Assembly (NCBI GenBank): GCA_008012315.1
Contig: SSEL01000015.1
Span: 1 to 64,000 of the forward strand
DNA: 64,000 nucleotides
Reading direction: 5' to 3'
Origin: Rhodospirillaceae bacterium
Lineage (GTDB): Bacteria > Pseudomonadota > Alphaproteobacteria > Dongiales > Dongiaceae
Translations under genes and position numbers: made by a program
Notes under the pieces: generated by a model
Database searches by the model: none
Seen by the model: only the letters and a program-made list of their open reading frames with translations
What the model was told of the DNA's origin: nothing
Shown here: positions 25,101 through 33,009 of the stretch, one piece after another
Layout of the letters: each line of letters begins with the position of its first letter
How positions within the stretch are numbered: position 1 is the stretch's first letter

Positions 25101-26423
25101 ATGAAACATCAGCTCGGGATAATCAGCCTTGCCTGTCTCTCTCAGGTCATCTTTTCCGGCGTCGGGCTGGCTGACGGTAGCATCGCGACGATCGAGCAGC
25201 GCCTGCAGGCCCTGGAAAAAGCAGTCCGGGAGCAACAGCAGGTTATCCAGGGGCAGCAGCGCGTCATCGAAGAACAACAGCAGAAACTCGGCATGCTCAG
25301 TCCGATGACGCTGCAGGATATTCGCGGCGCCGGCACCACGGCGCCAAGGCCGGGCAATACCGCACAAGCCGGTCCCGGCCGAGCGAGCGTGTCACCGGGC
25401 GCGCCGCAGGGAAATGCGGGAAACGCACCATCGGGCGGCGCATCGGACAGTGCCACGCCCGCGGAACCAGTCGGTGTCGCGCCGGAGGAAAAGCGGCCGG
25501 AAATTCAGGTGATCTCCGATGTAGGTGGCGTCTTAACCCCGAAGGGGCATCTAGTTGTCGAGCCATCGATCAAATACGCGCATTCTACCAACAACAATCT
25601 GACTTTCCGCGGCATCGAATTGCAGGAAACGGTCCTGATCGGCGTCATCGAAGCATCCGATGTCGACCGCGACCTGATTTCGCCGGCCATTACGGCCCGC
25701 TACGGCGTCACACGGGATTTTGAGGTCGAGGTAAAAGTTCCCTATGTCTACCGCAAGGACAATCTGACCTTTCTTGTCCCGCAAGCCGGGCAACCGGACC
25801 TTCAACGCGAGCGAAAACTCGACGGCAACGACATTGGCGATGTGGAGGTTGCCGCCCATTATCAGATCACCGACCGGCCGCCTTATCTTGTCGGCAATCT
25901 GCGCCTGACCATTCCCACCGGCAAGGGGCCGTTCGACATCGATCGCGACGAGCAGGGTGTCGACCAGGAACTGGCGACGGGCTCCGGCTTCTTCAGTCTG
26001 GAACCAAGCCTGACCGTGCTTTATCCCACCGACCCGGCGGTGCTGTTCGCGACGCTCAGCTATCAGTGGAACGTCAAGGACGATGTCCATGAAGAGATCG
26101 GCGAGGTGGAAGTCGGCGAAGTTGACCCGGGTGATTCGGTCGGCGTAGCGGTCGGCATGGGTTTCGCCGTCAACGACAATTTCTCGTTCAGCCTCGGCTA
26201 TAAACACAGCCTCATTTTTGGCAGCACGACGGAAATTACAAGTGATCAAGGTACACGGACCGAGAAGTCCAACAAATTGCATCTCGGCTCCCTGCTCTTC
26301 GGTATGGGATATCGCCTCACGCCGGATGTCGGCGTGAATCTCGATATGGAATTCGGCGTAACGGAAGACACGCCAGACATGCAGGCAACCATACGGGTGC
26401 CGATCTCCTTCGACCTCCTGTGA
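25101..26423 (+). CDS. FapF-like outer-membrane beta-barrel exporter with N-terminal coiled coil
   Basis: 440 aa: signal peptide (1-24), a Gln-rich coiled coil (IATIEQRLQALEKAVREQQQ..., ~28-64), then LQDIRGA (71-77), a Gly/Pro/Ala-rich linker (~78-130) and a long beta-barrel domain. The barrel holds GGVLTPKGHLVVEPSIKYAHS, ARYGVTRDFEVEVKVPYVYR, GDVEVAAHYQ, GSGFFSLEPSLTVLYPTDPAVLF and LGSLLFGMGYRL, ending in an alternating beta strand (ATIRVPISFDLL). This domain order and these segments match, from memory, Pseudomonas FapF, the trimeric pore that exports functional amyloid. The R-G-A site lies directly after the coiled coil, so cleavage by the C39 peptidase could release it. It ends the locus. 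Confidence 0.85.
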   Translation: MKHQLGIISLACLSQVIFSGVGLADGSIATIEQRLQALEKAVREQQQVIQGQQRVIEEQQQKLGMLSPMTLQDIRGAGTTAPRPGNTAQAGPGRASVSPGAPQGNAGNAPSGGASDSATPAEPVGVAPEEKRPEIQVISDVGGVLTPKGHLVVEPSIKYAHSTNNNLTFRGIELQETVLIGVIEASDVDRDLISPAITARYGVTRDFEVEVKVPYVYRKDNLTFLVPQAGQPDLQRERKLDGNDIGDVEVAAHYQITDRPPYLVGNLRLTIPTGKGPFDIDRDEQGVDQELATGSGFFSLEPSLTVLYPTDPAVLFATLSYQWNVKDDVHEEIGEVEVGEVDPGDSVGVAVGMGFAVNDNFSFSLGYKHSLIFGSTTEITSDQGTRTEKSNKLHLGSLLFGMGYRLTPDVGVNLDMEFGVTEDTPDMQATIRVPISFDLL

Positions 26424-26452
26424 TCACACAATCGTCAGACTGACGCCTTTCG

Positions 26453-26492
26453 GGCGGTCTCGTTCACGAGCACGTGTCTGCGTGAAACCGCC
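26453..26492 (+). terminator. Hairpin after the FapF-like gene
   Basis: GGCGGT (26453-26458) and TTCACG (26463-26468) pair with CGTGAA (26481-26486) and ACCGCC (26487-26492). A stem of two 6-bp helices with a one-sided bulge, 30 bases past the stop codon; only TTT follows. Confidence 0.45.
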
Positions 26493-26621
26493 TTTGCCGG
26501 AAAGTGTTTTTCATGTCGAGCGGCCCGAAGGGGCGCGGTGGGTTATCGCACCTGACGGGCTGTCGCACCGTCCTGCGGCTCACACACAATCTGACATGAA
26601 GTCGGCACGAGGGAGTTGTTC

Positions 26622-27803
26622 ATGCGCCGCCTGCATTATTTCGATGGGTTGCGCGGCTGGGCGGCACTCGTCGTCGTTCTCCATCATCTCGAATTGACTT
26701 TCGCACCGGAATTGCAGGGAAAGAGAGATGCGATCTCGCCTATTCTCGGGCCGTTCTCCTTTCTGGTAGACGGACCACTTGCCGTCGCCATTTTCTTTAT
26801 CCTTTCAGGTATCGTCCTCGCCGAGGGGCTGCGGAAGGCCGACATTCAGAATCCGATATCCGGCTTGACCAGCCTGATTGTAAAACGCTGGTTGCGCCTC
26901 GGCCTGCCGATCGTCGCCGCCGGCATATTGGTTCTGACGCTGTTCGCCTTGCTCGGCGACCGCACCGTCGAAACCGGCCGGCTGACCGGATCGGGCTGGA
27001 TTCGGGATCTGTTTCCGCCGGGTTATCATCCGAACCTGCTGGAAATTCTGCACGAGGCCATCTTCGGCGCTTTCATCGGTCCCAGCACGCCCTTGCATGA
27101 TCCGATCCTCTGGACAATACGGGTCGAGTTTCTCGGCTCCATCCTGGTATTCGCCTTGTGCCTGTTCGTGCGCAGTGGCTTCGCCCGGCTCACCGCTTGC
27201 GCGCTCTCGGGCGCTGCGTTGATTGCACCGCCGGCTTGGCTGTTGAATTTCTGTGCGCTTTTTGCAATCGGCGTCGCCATCAGCGACCTGCGCCAGCTGT
27301 CAACCCGAGATGAGCGCTACCGGATACCGAGCGACATCGCCGGCCTCGGCATGATCTTCCTTGCGACTTGCGTCTATCCTGTCCTGGATCTACATCTGCC
27401 GACGCTCATGCAGCGGCTCGGTGAGATCGCCGACCCGGCCGGCCATCTCAGCCAATGGACGGCCCGGTCCTTGCTGATCGTCGGCGGCGTCATCCTGTCC
27501 CGCAGCGCGCAGGACTTCCTCGCCCGGCCGATTTCCCTTTATCTGGGCCGCGTCTCCTTCGGGCTTTATCTTCTGCACATTCCGCTTCTTTGGTCGGTCG
27601 GCGGCTCGGCCTATATCGCCATGAGCCGATCCTGGCCGCATTGGTTGGCCGCGATCATCGCCGGCCTGCTGGTTCTGGTCGGCTCGATGTTGGCTGCGAC
27701 GGTCTTTCACCGGCTCGTCGAGCGGCCGGCGATCCGCATTGCCGCCAAGGCCAGCAGCCTGCGCCTTTATCCGATCGGAAAATCGGCCGACCGTCTCAGC
27801 TAG
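26622..27803 (+). CDS. Acyltransferase 3 family membrane protein (OafA/NodX-like)
   Basis: A 393-aa multi-pass membrane O-acyltransferase. It begins RRLHYFDGLRGWAALVVVLHHLE, the family's D-G-L-R-G motif plus the conserved His used in acyl transfer. About ten hydrophobic helices and the FGLYLLHIPLL motif near the end follow. ATG 26622 has GGGAG 7 bases upstream; a TTG at 26616 is the alternative. Such enzymes acetylate cell-surface sugars, lipid A or exopolysaccharide. It could decorate a surface polymer associated with the neighbouring export locus, but nothing links them beyond adjacency. Confidence 0.88.
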   Translation: MRRLHYFDGLRGWAALVVVLHHLELTFAPELQGKRDAISPILGPFSFLVDGPLAVAIFFILSGIVLAEGLRKADIQNPISGLTSLIVKRWLRLGLPIVAAGILVLTLFALLGDRTVETGRLTGSGWIRDLFPPGYHPNLLEILHEAIFGAFIGPSTPLHDPILWTIRVEFLGSILVFALCLFVRSGFARLTACALSGAALIAPPAWLLNFCALFAIGVAISDLRQLSTRDERYRIPSDIAGLGMIFLATCVYPVLDLHLPTLMQRLGEIADPAGHLSQWTARSLLIVGGVILSRSAQDFLARPISLYLGRVSFGLYLLHIPLLWSVGGSAYIAMSRSWPHWLAAIIAGLLVLVGSMLAATVFHRLVERPAIRIAAKASSLRLYPIGKSADRLS

Positions 27804-27824
27804 GCGGTCGGCGCCCAAAGCCTG

Positions 27825-28532
27825 TTAGGCGACGCGGATGCGCAGCTCGCCGATGCCATCGACACCACCCAGCAACGTATCGCCGCGCTTCACGGGGCCG
27901 ACGCCGGCGGGCGTTCCGGAATAGATCAGATCGCCGGCCTGCAGTACGAAGAGACCGGAAAGATAGCTGATCATTTCCGGCACCTTCCAGATCAATTGAT
28001 TGAGGTCACCTTCCTGCTTAAGGACATCGTTGACCTTCAGCCAGACCTTGCCCTTGCTGGGATGGCCGATCTCGCTGGCCGGAACGATTTCCGAACAGGG
28101 CGCCGCCTGTTCGAAAGCCTTGCCGACTTCCCAGGGCCGACCCGCCTTTTTCGCCTCGCCCTGCAGGTCACGCCGAGTCATATCGAGCCCGACGGCATAG
28201 CCGAAAACGTGATCGAGCGCCTTCCCGACGGGGATATCCTTTCCGCCGGATTTCAATGCGACCACCATCTCGAGTTCATGGTGAACGTCATTCGATTTAT
28301 CTGGATAAGGGAAATCGCCGCCAGACAGGACGAGGCTATCCGGGTTCTTCTGGAAGAAGAACGGCGCTTCGCGGTTCGGATCATGCCCCATCTCAATGGC
28401 ATGCTCCGCATAATTCCGCCCCACGCAATAGATCCGGTGCACCGGAAAGACCTTGCTGGAGCCACGGACCGGCAAGACCGGATTTGCCGGTGGTGCAAAA
28501 ATATAGTCGACACTGGTAGTCATCACGGTCAT
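27825..28532 (-). CDS. Fumarylacetoacetate hydrolase (FAH)-family protein
   Basis: A 235-aa FAH-fold hydrolase/decarboxylase that cleaves C-C bonds of beta-keto or fumaryl-type acids using a divalent metal. The typical motifs are IYCVGRNYAEHA, FFFQKNPDSLV, the metal ligands in HHELEMVVAL (Glu, Glu) and GLDMTRRDLQ (Asp), and DLIYSGTPAGVGPV. Length and motifs are close to fumarylpyruvate hydrolases and YcgM-type enzymes. Its start overlaps the permease stop by 4 bases, so it acts in a pathway fed by this NitT/TauT-type importer. Confidence 0.9.
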   Translation of the reverse strand: MTVMTTSVDYIFAPPANPVLPVRGSSKVFPVHRIYCVGRNYAEHAIEMGHDPNREAPFFFQKNPDSLVLSGGDFPYPDKSNDVHHELEMVVALKSGGKDIPVGKALDHVFGYAVGLDMTRRDLQGEAKKAGRPWEVGKAFEQAAPCSEIVPASEIGHPSKGKVWLKVNDVLKQEGDLNQLIWKVPEMISYLSGLFVLQAGDLIYSGTPAGVGPVKRGDTLLGGVDGIGELRIRVA

Positions 28533-29287
28533 TGCCTAACTCCTGCATAATACTCGACGCGTTTTTCAAGCAGCTCCATTCCCTCGGCCAACAGCATCGC
28601 AAAAGCGAAGAGCAGAATGGTGAGGGCCCAGAATTCCTCCATCAGGAAATTCCGGGAATAAAGTTCAAACAATTCGCCATAGCCGATGATCGAGACCAGC
28701 AGCTGCCCGATCACAACACCTTTGACACCGCGAATCAGGCCGAGCCGGATTCCGGCGAGGATTTCCGGCAAGGCCGCCCAGAGGATGATCTTGGCGTAGA
28801 TATCGATCCGCTTGCCGCCGAAAGACCGGGCCATCTCGATCAGGGACGGCGTCACATGCTTGACGCCGGCGCGCGTATCCAAGGCGATGATCCAGACGGC
28901 GAACAGGAAAACGGCAACGATGATCGTCGCCTCGCCCATGCCGAAGACGATCATCAATACCGGGATCAAGGCGGAAAGCGGCGCACTGACAAAGACATTG
29001 ACCCACATGCCGATCAGGTTGTCGGCTGCCTTCACGCGCCCCATCAGGACGCCCAGCGTTATCCCTGCCAGGACCGCCAAGGTCATGCCGATGGCAAAAC
29101 ACCTGAGCGTCGTCCAGGTCGCGGTATAGAATTTTCCCGAACTCAGCAAGTCACCCAGGCTGGCCAGGACACCGCTGAACGGCGGCACCAGCATCAGGAC
29201 GCCTGACCGCCCGATGATTTCCCAGGCGATGCACCAGAGGAGAAGTGACGCCATCATCGGAATGCGAATGCCGAACAGTGTCATCAC
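28529..29287 (-). CDS. ABC transporter permease, NitT/TauT family
   Basis: A 252-aa SsuC/TauC-type permease with about six hydrophobic helices. It has the EAA-type loop SLIEMARSFGGKRIDIYAKIILWAALPEILAGIRLGLIRGVKGVVIGQLL. It starts 6 bases after the ATPase gene. Together with the permease at 30147-30968, it forms a heterodimeric channel for an unidentified organic anion or small heterocycle. Confidence 0.9.
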   Translation of the reverse strand: MMTLFGIRIPMMASLLLWCIAWEIIGRSGVLMLVPPFSGVLASLGDLLSSGKFYTATWTTLRCFAIGMTLAVLAGITLGVLMGRVKAADNLIGMWVNVFVSAPLSALIPVLMIVFGMGEATIIVAVFLFAVWIIALDTRAGVKHVTPSLIEMARSFGGKRIDIYAKIILWAALPEILAGIRLGLIRGVKGVVIGQLLVSIIGYGELFELYSRNFLMEEFWALTILLFAFAMLLAEGMELLEKRVEYYAGVRQ

Positions 29288-29293
29288 AGCGCC

Positions 29294-30145
29294 TCAATCG
29301 ACATATTGCCGCAGGCCTTGCCAGATCTCTTCGACCGTATCGAGATATTGGCGGTCGCGGCGGATTTCGTCCGGCGTGCCGGAGCGGTCGATCTTCGGCG
29401 CGACGATCTGCGACACCCGCCCCGGCCGCGGCGACAGCAGGATGATCTGGTCGGAGACATAGACCGCCTCCTCGATGCTGTGCGTCACGAAGATGAAGGT
29501 CTTGTTCTCGATCCCGCGCAGGCGCAGCAGGTCTTCCTGGAACTTTCGCCGGGTCTGTTCGTCGACGGCGGAGAACGGTTCATCCAGCAGCAGGACATCG
29601 GCATTGACCGCCAGGGCGCGGGCAAGACCGACCCGCTGACGCATGCCGCCGGAAAGCTCATGCGGGTATTTGTTTTCGAATCCGGTCAGCCCCACTTGCG
29701 CGATGTAATCACGGGCGATCTGCTCCCGCTGCCGTTTTGGCATGCCGCGCAGTTCCAGGCCGAAGGCCGCGTTGCGCAATACAGTCGCCCAGGGCATCAA
29801 AGCGAAATCCTGGAAGACGAAAGCCCGCTCCGGCCCCGGCCCGGCAACCGCTTCGCCATTGACCCGGATCTCACCGGAAGTCGCGTCCAGCAGGCCGGCG
29901 ATGATCTTCAGCAAGGTGGTCTTGCCGCAACCGCTGGGCCCCAGCAAGGTGGTCAGGGCGCCGCGCGGGAAGCCGAGATTGATATCCTGCAGCGCCAAGA
30001 GCCCGCCGGGATAGATCTTGTTGATCTGCCGCACCTCAACAATGTTGTCCGCGATGATATTACCGGCTTGCGCCATGATCTCTCCCGACCGATCCGGCTG
30101 GACCACGCTCATATTTGTTGTCGGCATGCGCCTTGCGGAAACCAT
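29294..30145 (-). CDS. ABC transporter ATPase, NitT/TauT family
   Basis: A 283-aa ATPase: Walker A GPSGCGKTTLLK, signature LSGGMRQRVGLARALA, Walker B VLLLDEPFSAVDEQTR, and VTHSIEEAVYVSDQIILLSPRPGRVSQI, which is characteristic of the SsuB/TauB/NrtD group. The ATG lies one base after the upstream permease stop. An internal ATG 24 codons in (MAQAGN...) is possible because the first 23 residues are not conserved. Confidence 0.92.
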   Translation of the reverse strand: MVSARRMPTTNMSVVQPDRSGEIMAQAGNIIADNIVEVRQINKIYPGGLLALQDINLGFPRGALTTLLGPSGCGKTTLLKIIAGLLDATSGEIRVNGEAVAGPGPERAFVFQDFALMPWATVLRNAAFGLELRGMPKRQREQIARDYIAQVGLTGFENKYPHELSGGMRQRVGLARALAVNADVLLLDEPFSAVDEQTRRKFQEDLLRLRGIENKTFIFVTHSIEEAVYVSDQIILLSPRPGRVSQIVAPKIDRSGTPDEIRRDRQYLDTVEEIWQGLRQYVD

Positions 30146-30146
30146 G

Positions 30147-30968
30147 TCACTCCCCTCTCTTTTCCGGCCGGAACAAGGTGGTCTCGATGCGCTGGAGGAC
30201 AGCGAGCGTCACCGCCGAAAAAACGATGATCGAGGCGATCACGGCATACATATGCGCGTAATTCGCCACCGACCGGTGATAGGTGATGAGATCGCCGACG
30301 CCGGTCGGCGTGATCAGCAGTTCAGCGAGGATGACGCCGACGAAGCCGGCGGAAATCCCCAACCGCAAACCGGCGAAGATGACCGGGCTGGCATCGGGAA
30401 TGATGATCTTCCAGATCTGCTGCGGCCGCGATCCCAGAAAGGAGCGGCACATGGCGACCAGCGACGGATTGACGTTGCTGACCGCCTTGTAACTGTTGAG
30501 GGCGATGACCGGCAGCGCCAGGATACAGACGGCGAGGGTCTTAGCCGTCAGACCGATGCCGTAGACGAAGGTGATCATGGGGATCAGCGCCGCAACCGGC
30601 GCCGCCTGCAGCACGATGAAAGCTGGTGCGCCGATCCATTCCGCACCCTTGCGCAGACCCATCGCGATGCCGGCCGAGACGCCGATGACGGCCGAGGCGA
30701 GAACGCCGATCACCAATGGCTGCAAGGTGGAGAAATAGGCCTTCACCAGCGAGCCGTCCGACAGCATCTCCCAGAAGGCAGCGACGCAATCGGAGAAAGG
30801 CGGAAAAGCCAGGTTGATGGGGATTCGCCCGGCGACTTCCCAGGCGCCGCAAAAAAGGGCGATCGAGGCGAGGCGCCACCAGAGCAACGTCCTGCCATGG
30901 CCGGTTTCGGCATTGGCAATCGCTGGCGGTGGTGACGCCGCAGCCGTTCCATCAAGCCTGGCTTCCAT
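30147..30968 (-). CDS. ABC transporter permease, NitT/TauT family
   Basis: A 273-aa permease, the second of two in this importer. A Pro/Ala-rich N terminus is followed by helices and the EAA loop NPSLVAMCRSFLGSRPQQIWKIIIPDASPVIFAGLRLGISAGFVGVILAELL. It lies 13 bases after the binding-protein gene. Confidence 0.9.
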   Translation of the reverse strand: MEARLDGTAAASPPPAIANAETGHGRTLLWWRLASIALFCGAWEVAGRIPINLAFPPFSDCVAAFWEMLSDGSLVKAYFSTLQPLVIGVLASAVIGVSAGIAMGLRKGAEWIGAPAFIVLQAAPVAALIPMITFVYGIGLTAKTLAVCILALPVIALNSYKAVSNVNPSLVAMCRSFLGSRPQQIWKIIIPDASPVIFAGLRLGISAGFVGVILAELLITPTGVGDLITYHRSVANYAHMYAVIASIIVFSAVTLAVLQRIETTLFRPEKRGE

Positions 30969-30981
30969 CGGCGGCAGCCCC

Positions 30982-31998
30982 CTACTGCCGGCCGAGCTTG
31001 TCGAGCGCGCGGTTCAGCGGCTCGAAGGTCCAGAAATCCGCCACCTGAAGGCTGGCCGGATCGCCCTGCAACTGGCCGGCCAGTGCATAGAAGGCGAAAT
31101 CGTCCTTCACCGATGCCTCGCTGCCGCCATCGCCCGGGAAGGTAGCGGCCGCCACGGACTCCTCATAGAACGGCACGATCTCCGGTTCGAGATCGGCCGG
31201 CAGGTCCGCCAGGAGATTATATTGCTTCCGCAGATCGGCGACGCTGGCCGGCTTGGCGTTGATCTCACGCCAGGTCTTCAGCAATTCCTCGACCAGGATG
31301 TCGATGGAGGCCGCATTCTTCGCCAGGAAATCGGTATTGGCATAGAGCGCTTCGTCGGTCGCATTGACATCCTCGACCGGCAGGACGGCGAACTTGCCCG
31401 GCGCCTTTTCCATGATCATGCGACGCCCGGCGGCATCGACGATCGACGCCTTCACATTGCCCTGCAGCAGCGCCCCGGCGCGCACTTCGGAACCCGGCAC
31501 GTAGCTGATATTACTGTAGGTGATGCCATTGCGCTGGGCCATCAGCTTCATGATGGCTTCGGTGCCGGAGCCGCGCGAATGCACCGCGACCTCCTGGCCG
31601 TCGAGATCCTTCCAGGTCTTATAGTATTCGGTATTGACGATCGGATAGAAGCGCAGGGTGCTCATCTGGAAAAACATCCGGATCGGCGCCTTCACCTTTT
31701 GCAGCAAGGCATAGGGCGTCCCCACGCCGACATCTGCCTGCCCGCCAACCACCGCCTGGGCCGCGACATCTTCCGATTTGAAGAAGGTGACCTGCACGTC
31801 AAGGCCGCGTGCCTTGGCGCGTTCCAGCGCGACCAGGAAATTGAGCGATTCCACCGTGGCGATGTCGCCAAAGGCCACGCGGACCGGATCGGCCGCAGAT
31901 GCTTCCTTTACCGCGCCGAGATTGACGGCGCCGAATACCGCTGCCGCCATCGCAAGGGCGAAACAGCAACGCGTGATGCTCCTGACCTGTTTGAACAT
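30982..31998 (-). CDS. Substrate-binding protein of a NitT/TauT-type ABC importer
   Basis: A 338-aa periplasmic protein with an N-terminal signal (cleavage near VKEASA-ADPVRV). It has an NMT1/SsuA-like fold: ESLNFLVALERAKARGLDVQVTFFKSEDVAAQAVVGGQADVGVGTPYALLQ and GSGTEAIMKLMAQRNGI. It is the first gene of the five-gene operon, preceded by GGGGAGG and by palindromic operators at 32040-32165 shared with the divergent FCD regulator. Ligand unknown. Confidence 0.9.
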   Translation of the reverse strand: MFKQVRSITRCCFALAMAAAVFGAVNLGAVKEASAADPVRVAFGDIATVESLNFLVALERAKARGLDVQVTFFKSEDVAAQAVVGGQADVGVGTPYALLQKVKAPIRMFFQMSTLRFYPIVNTEYYKTWKDLDGQEVAVHSRGSGTEAIMKLMAQRNGITYSNISYVPGSEVRAGALLQGNVKASIVDAAGRRMIMEKAPGKFAVLPVEDVNATDEALYANTDFLAKNAASIDILVEELLKTWREINAKPASVADLRKQYNLLADLPADLEPEIVPFYEESVAAATFPGDGGSEASVKDDFAFYALAGQLQGDPASLQVADFWTFEPLNRALDKLGRQ

Positions 31999-32039
31999 GT
32001 CATCCTCCCCACACGAGTCATCCTTATTGGACTTTTACC

Positions 32040-32060
32040 TAACCAATTTAGAATTGGTTA
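32040..32060. promoter_or_regulatory. Perfect 21-bp palindromic operator candidate
   Basis: TAACCAATT (32040-32048), spacer TAG, AATTGGTTA (32052-32060): 9-bp perfect arms, 41 bases upstream of the importer's binding-protein gene. The same AACCAAT/ATTGGTT half-sites recur at 32139-32158. The probable ligand is the FCD regulator encoded divergently. Confidence 0.65.
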
Positions 32061-32138
32061 TATTTGGTTGCAAGGAGAGTCAACCCGGAAACTCAAATAT
32101 TATCGTTGAATGAGTGCTAGAGATGATAGATAGTCTAA

Positions 32139-32165
32139 AACCAATCAGGAAATTGGTTGGACCAA
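32139..32165. promoter_or_regulatory. Overlapping palindromic operators at the FCD regulator start
   Basis: AACCAAT (32139-32145), six bases, ATTGGTT (32152-32158); overlapping it, TTGGT (32153-32157), TGG, ACCAA (32161-32165). The second fits the GntR/FCD pattern T-G-G-T-N-A-C-C-A type. It ends one base before the regulator's ATG and leaves no room for a normal Shine-Dalgarno site, suggesting autoregulation and possibly leaderless or weak translation. Confidence 0.55.
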
Positions 32166-32166
32166 C

Positions 32167-32919
32167 ATGACATTATCGGCTTCGGAACACGCGACTTCGA
32201 GACAGACCATTGGCGAGCATGGCGGCGCCCTGACGCAATTGCGCGCCTATCTCGCACAGTCGCAGCTTCCCCTCGACAGCCGGCTGCCGCCGGAGCGGGA
32301 GCTGTGCCAGACCCTGGGCACCAGCCGGGCCGAATTGCGCAAGGCCCTGGCCGTGCTGGAAGCCGAGGGCCAGCTCTGGCGCCATGTCGGCAAGGGGACC
32401 TTCATCGGCAGCCGGCCGATCGACACCATGGCCGATATCGCCGCCATCACCCGGCGCACCAATCCGACCGAGGTGATGCGCACGCGGTTGCTCCTGGAAC
32501 CGGAAGTGACCCGCGTCGCCGCGCTGATGGCGACCTCGGCGCAGATCGCGGAAATGCGCAGTTGCCTCGTCAGGATGAAACAAGCGCAAAGCTGGCGGCA
32601 ATACGAGGCCTGGGATAATCGCCTGCACCGTATCATCGCCGAGGCGACGCAGAACTCGCTCATGCTGGCCTTGCTCGATACCTTGAATGCGGTCCGCCGG
32701 GCCGTTGCCTGGGGCCGCCTGCGGGCGAACAAGGTCAAGCCGGATGCCGATCACCATAGCTTCACCGAACATGCTGCCATCGTTGAAGCGATCGAAGACC
32801 GCGACATGGAACGCGCCGCCGCAGCGATGCGGGTGCATCTGGAAAGCGTCGAAAAAAATCTGCTGAAATCGCGCGGCAGCGGGGCCGGGCCGAAACAGCC
32901 GGCGACGAACGAGGCTTGA
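32167..32919 (+). CDS. GntR-family regulator, FadR/FCD subfamily
   Basis: 250 aa: an N-terminal winged helix (LPLDSRLPPERELCQTLGTSRAELRKALAVLEAEGQLWRHVGKGTFIGS), then an all-helical FCD ligand domain with MRTRLLLEPEVTRVAAL, the metal/ligand residues in WDNRLHRIIAEATQN and a C-terminal HHSFTEHAAIVEAIEDRDMERAAAAMRVHLESV. It is divergent from the NitT/TauT-type importer and FAH gene, with shared palindromes between them. It therefore most likely represses that operon in response to its substrate. Confidence 0.9.
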   Translation: MTLSASEHATSRQTIGEHGGALTQLRAYLAQSQLPLDSRLPPERELCQTLGTSRAELRKALAVLEAEGQLWRHVGKGTFIGSRPIDTMADIAAITRRTNPTEVMRTRLLLEPEVTRVAALMATSAQIAEMRSCLVRMKQAQSWRQYEAWDNRLHRIIAEATQNSLMLALLDTLNAVRRAVAWGRLRANKVKPDADHHSFTEHAAIVEAIEDRDMERAAAAMRVHLESVEKNLLKSRGSGAGPKQPATNEA

Positions 32920-33009
32920 TCCCCCGGCAAAAACGGCCGATTCTGGGCCGGCACAAGAGGGGATTCGACATGGCGCTTCCGGCGCAGCCACGGGCAGACC
33001 GACGATAGA

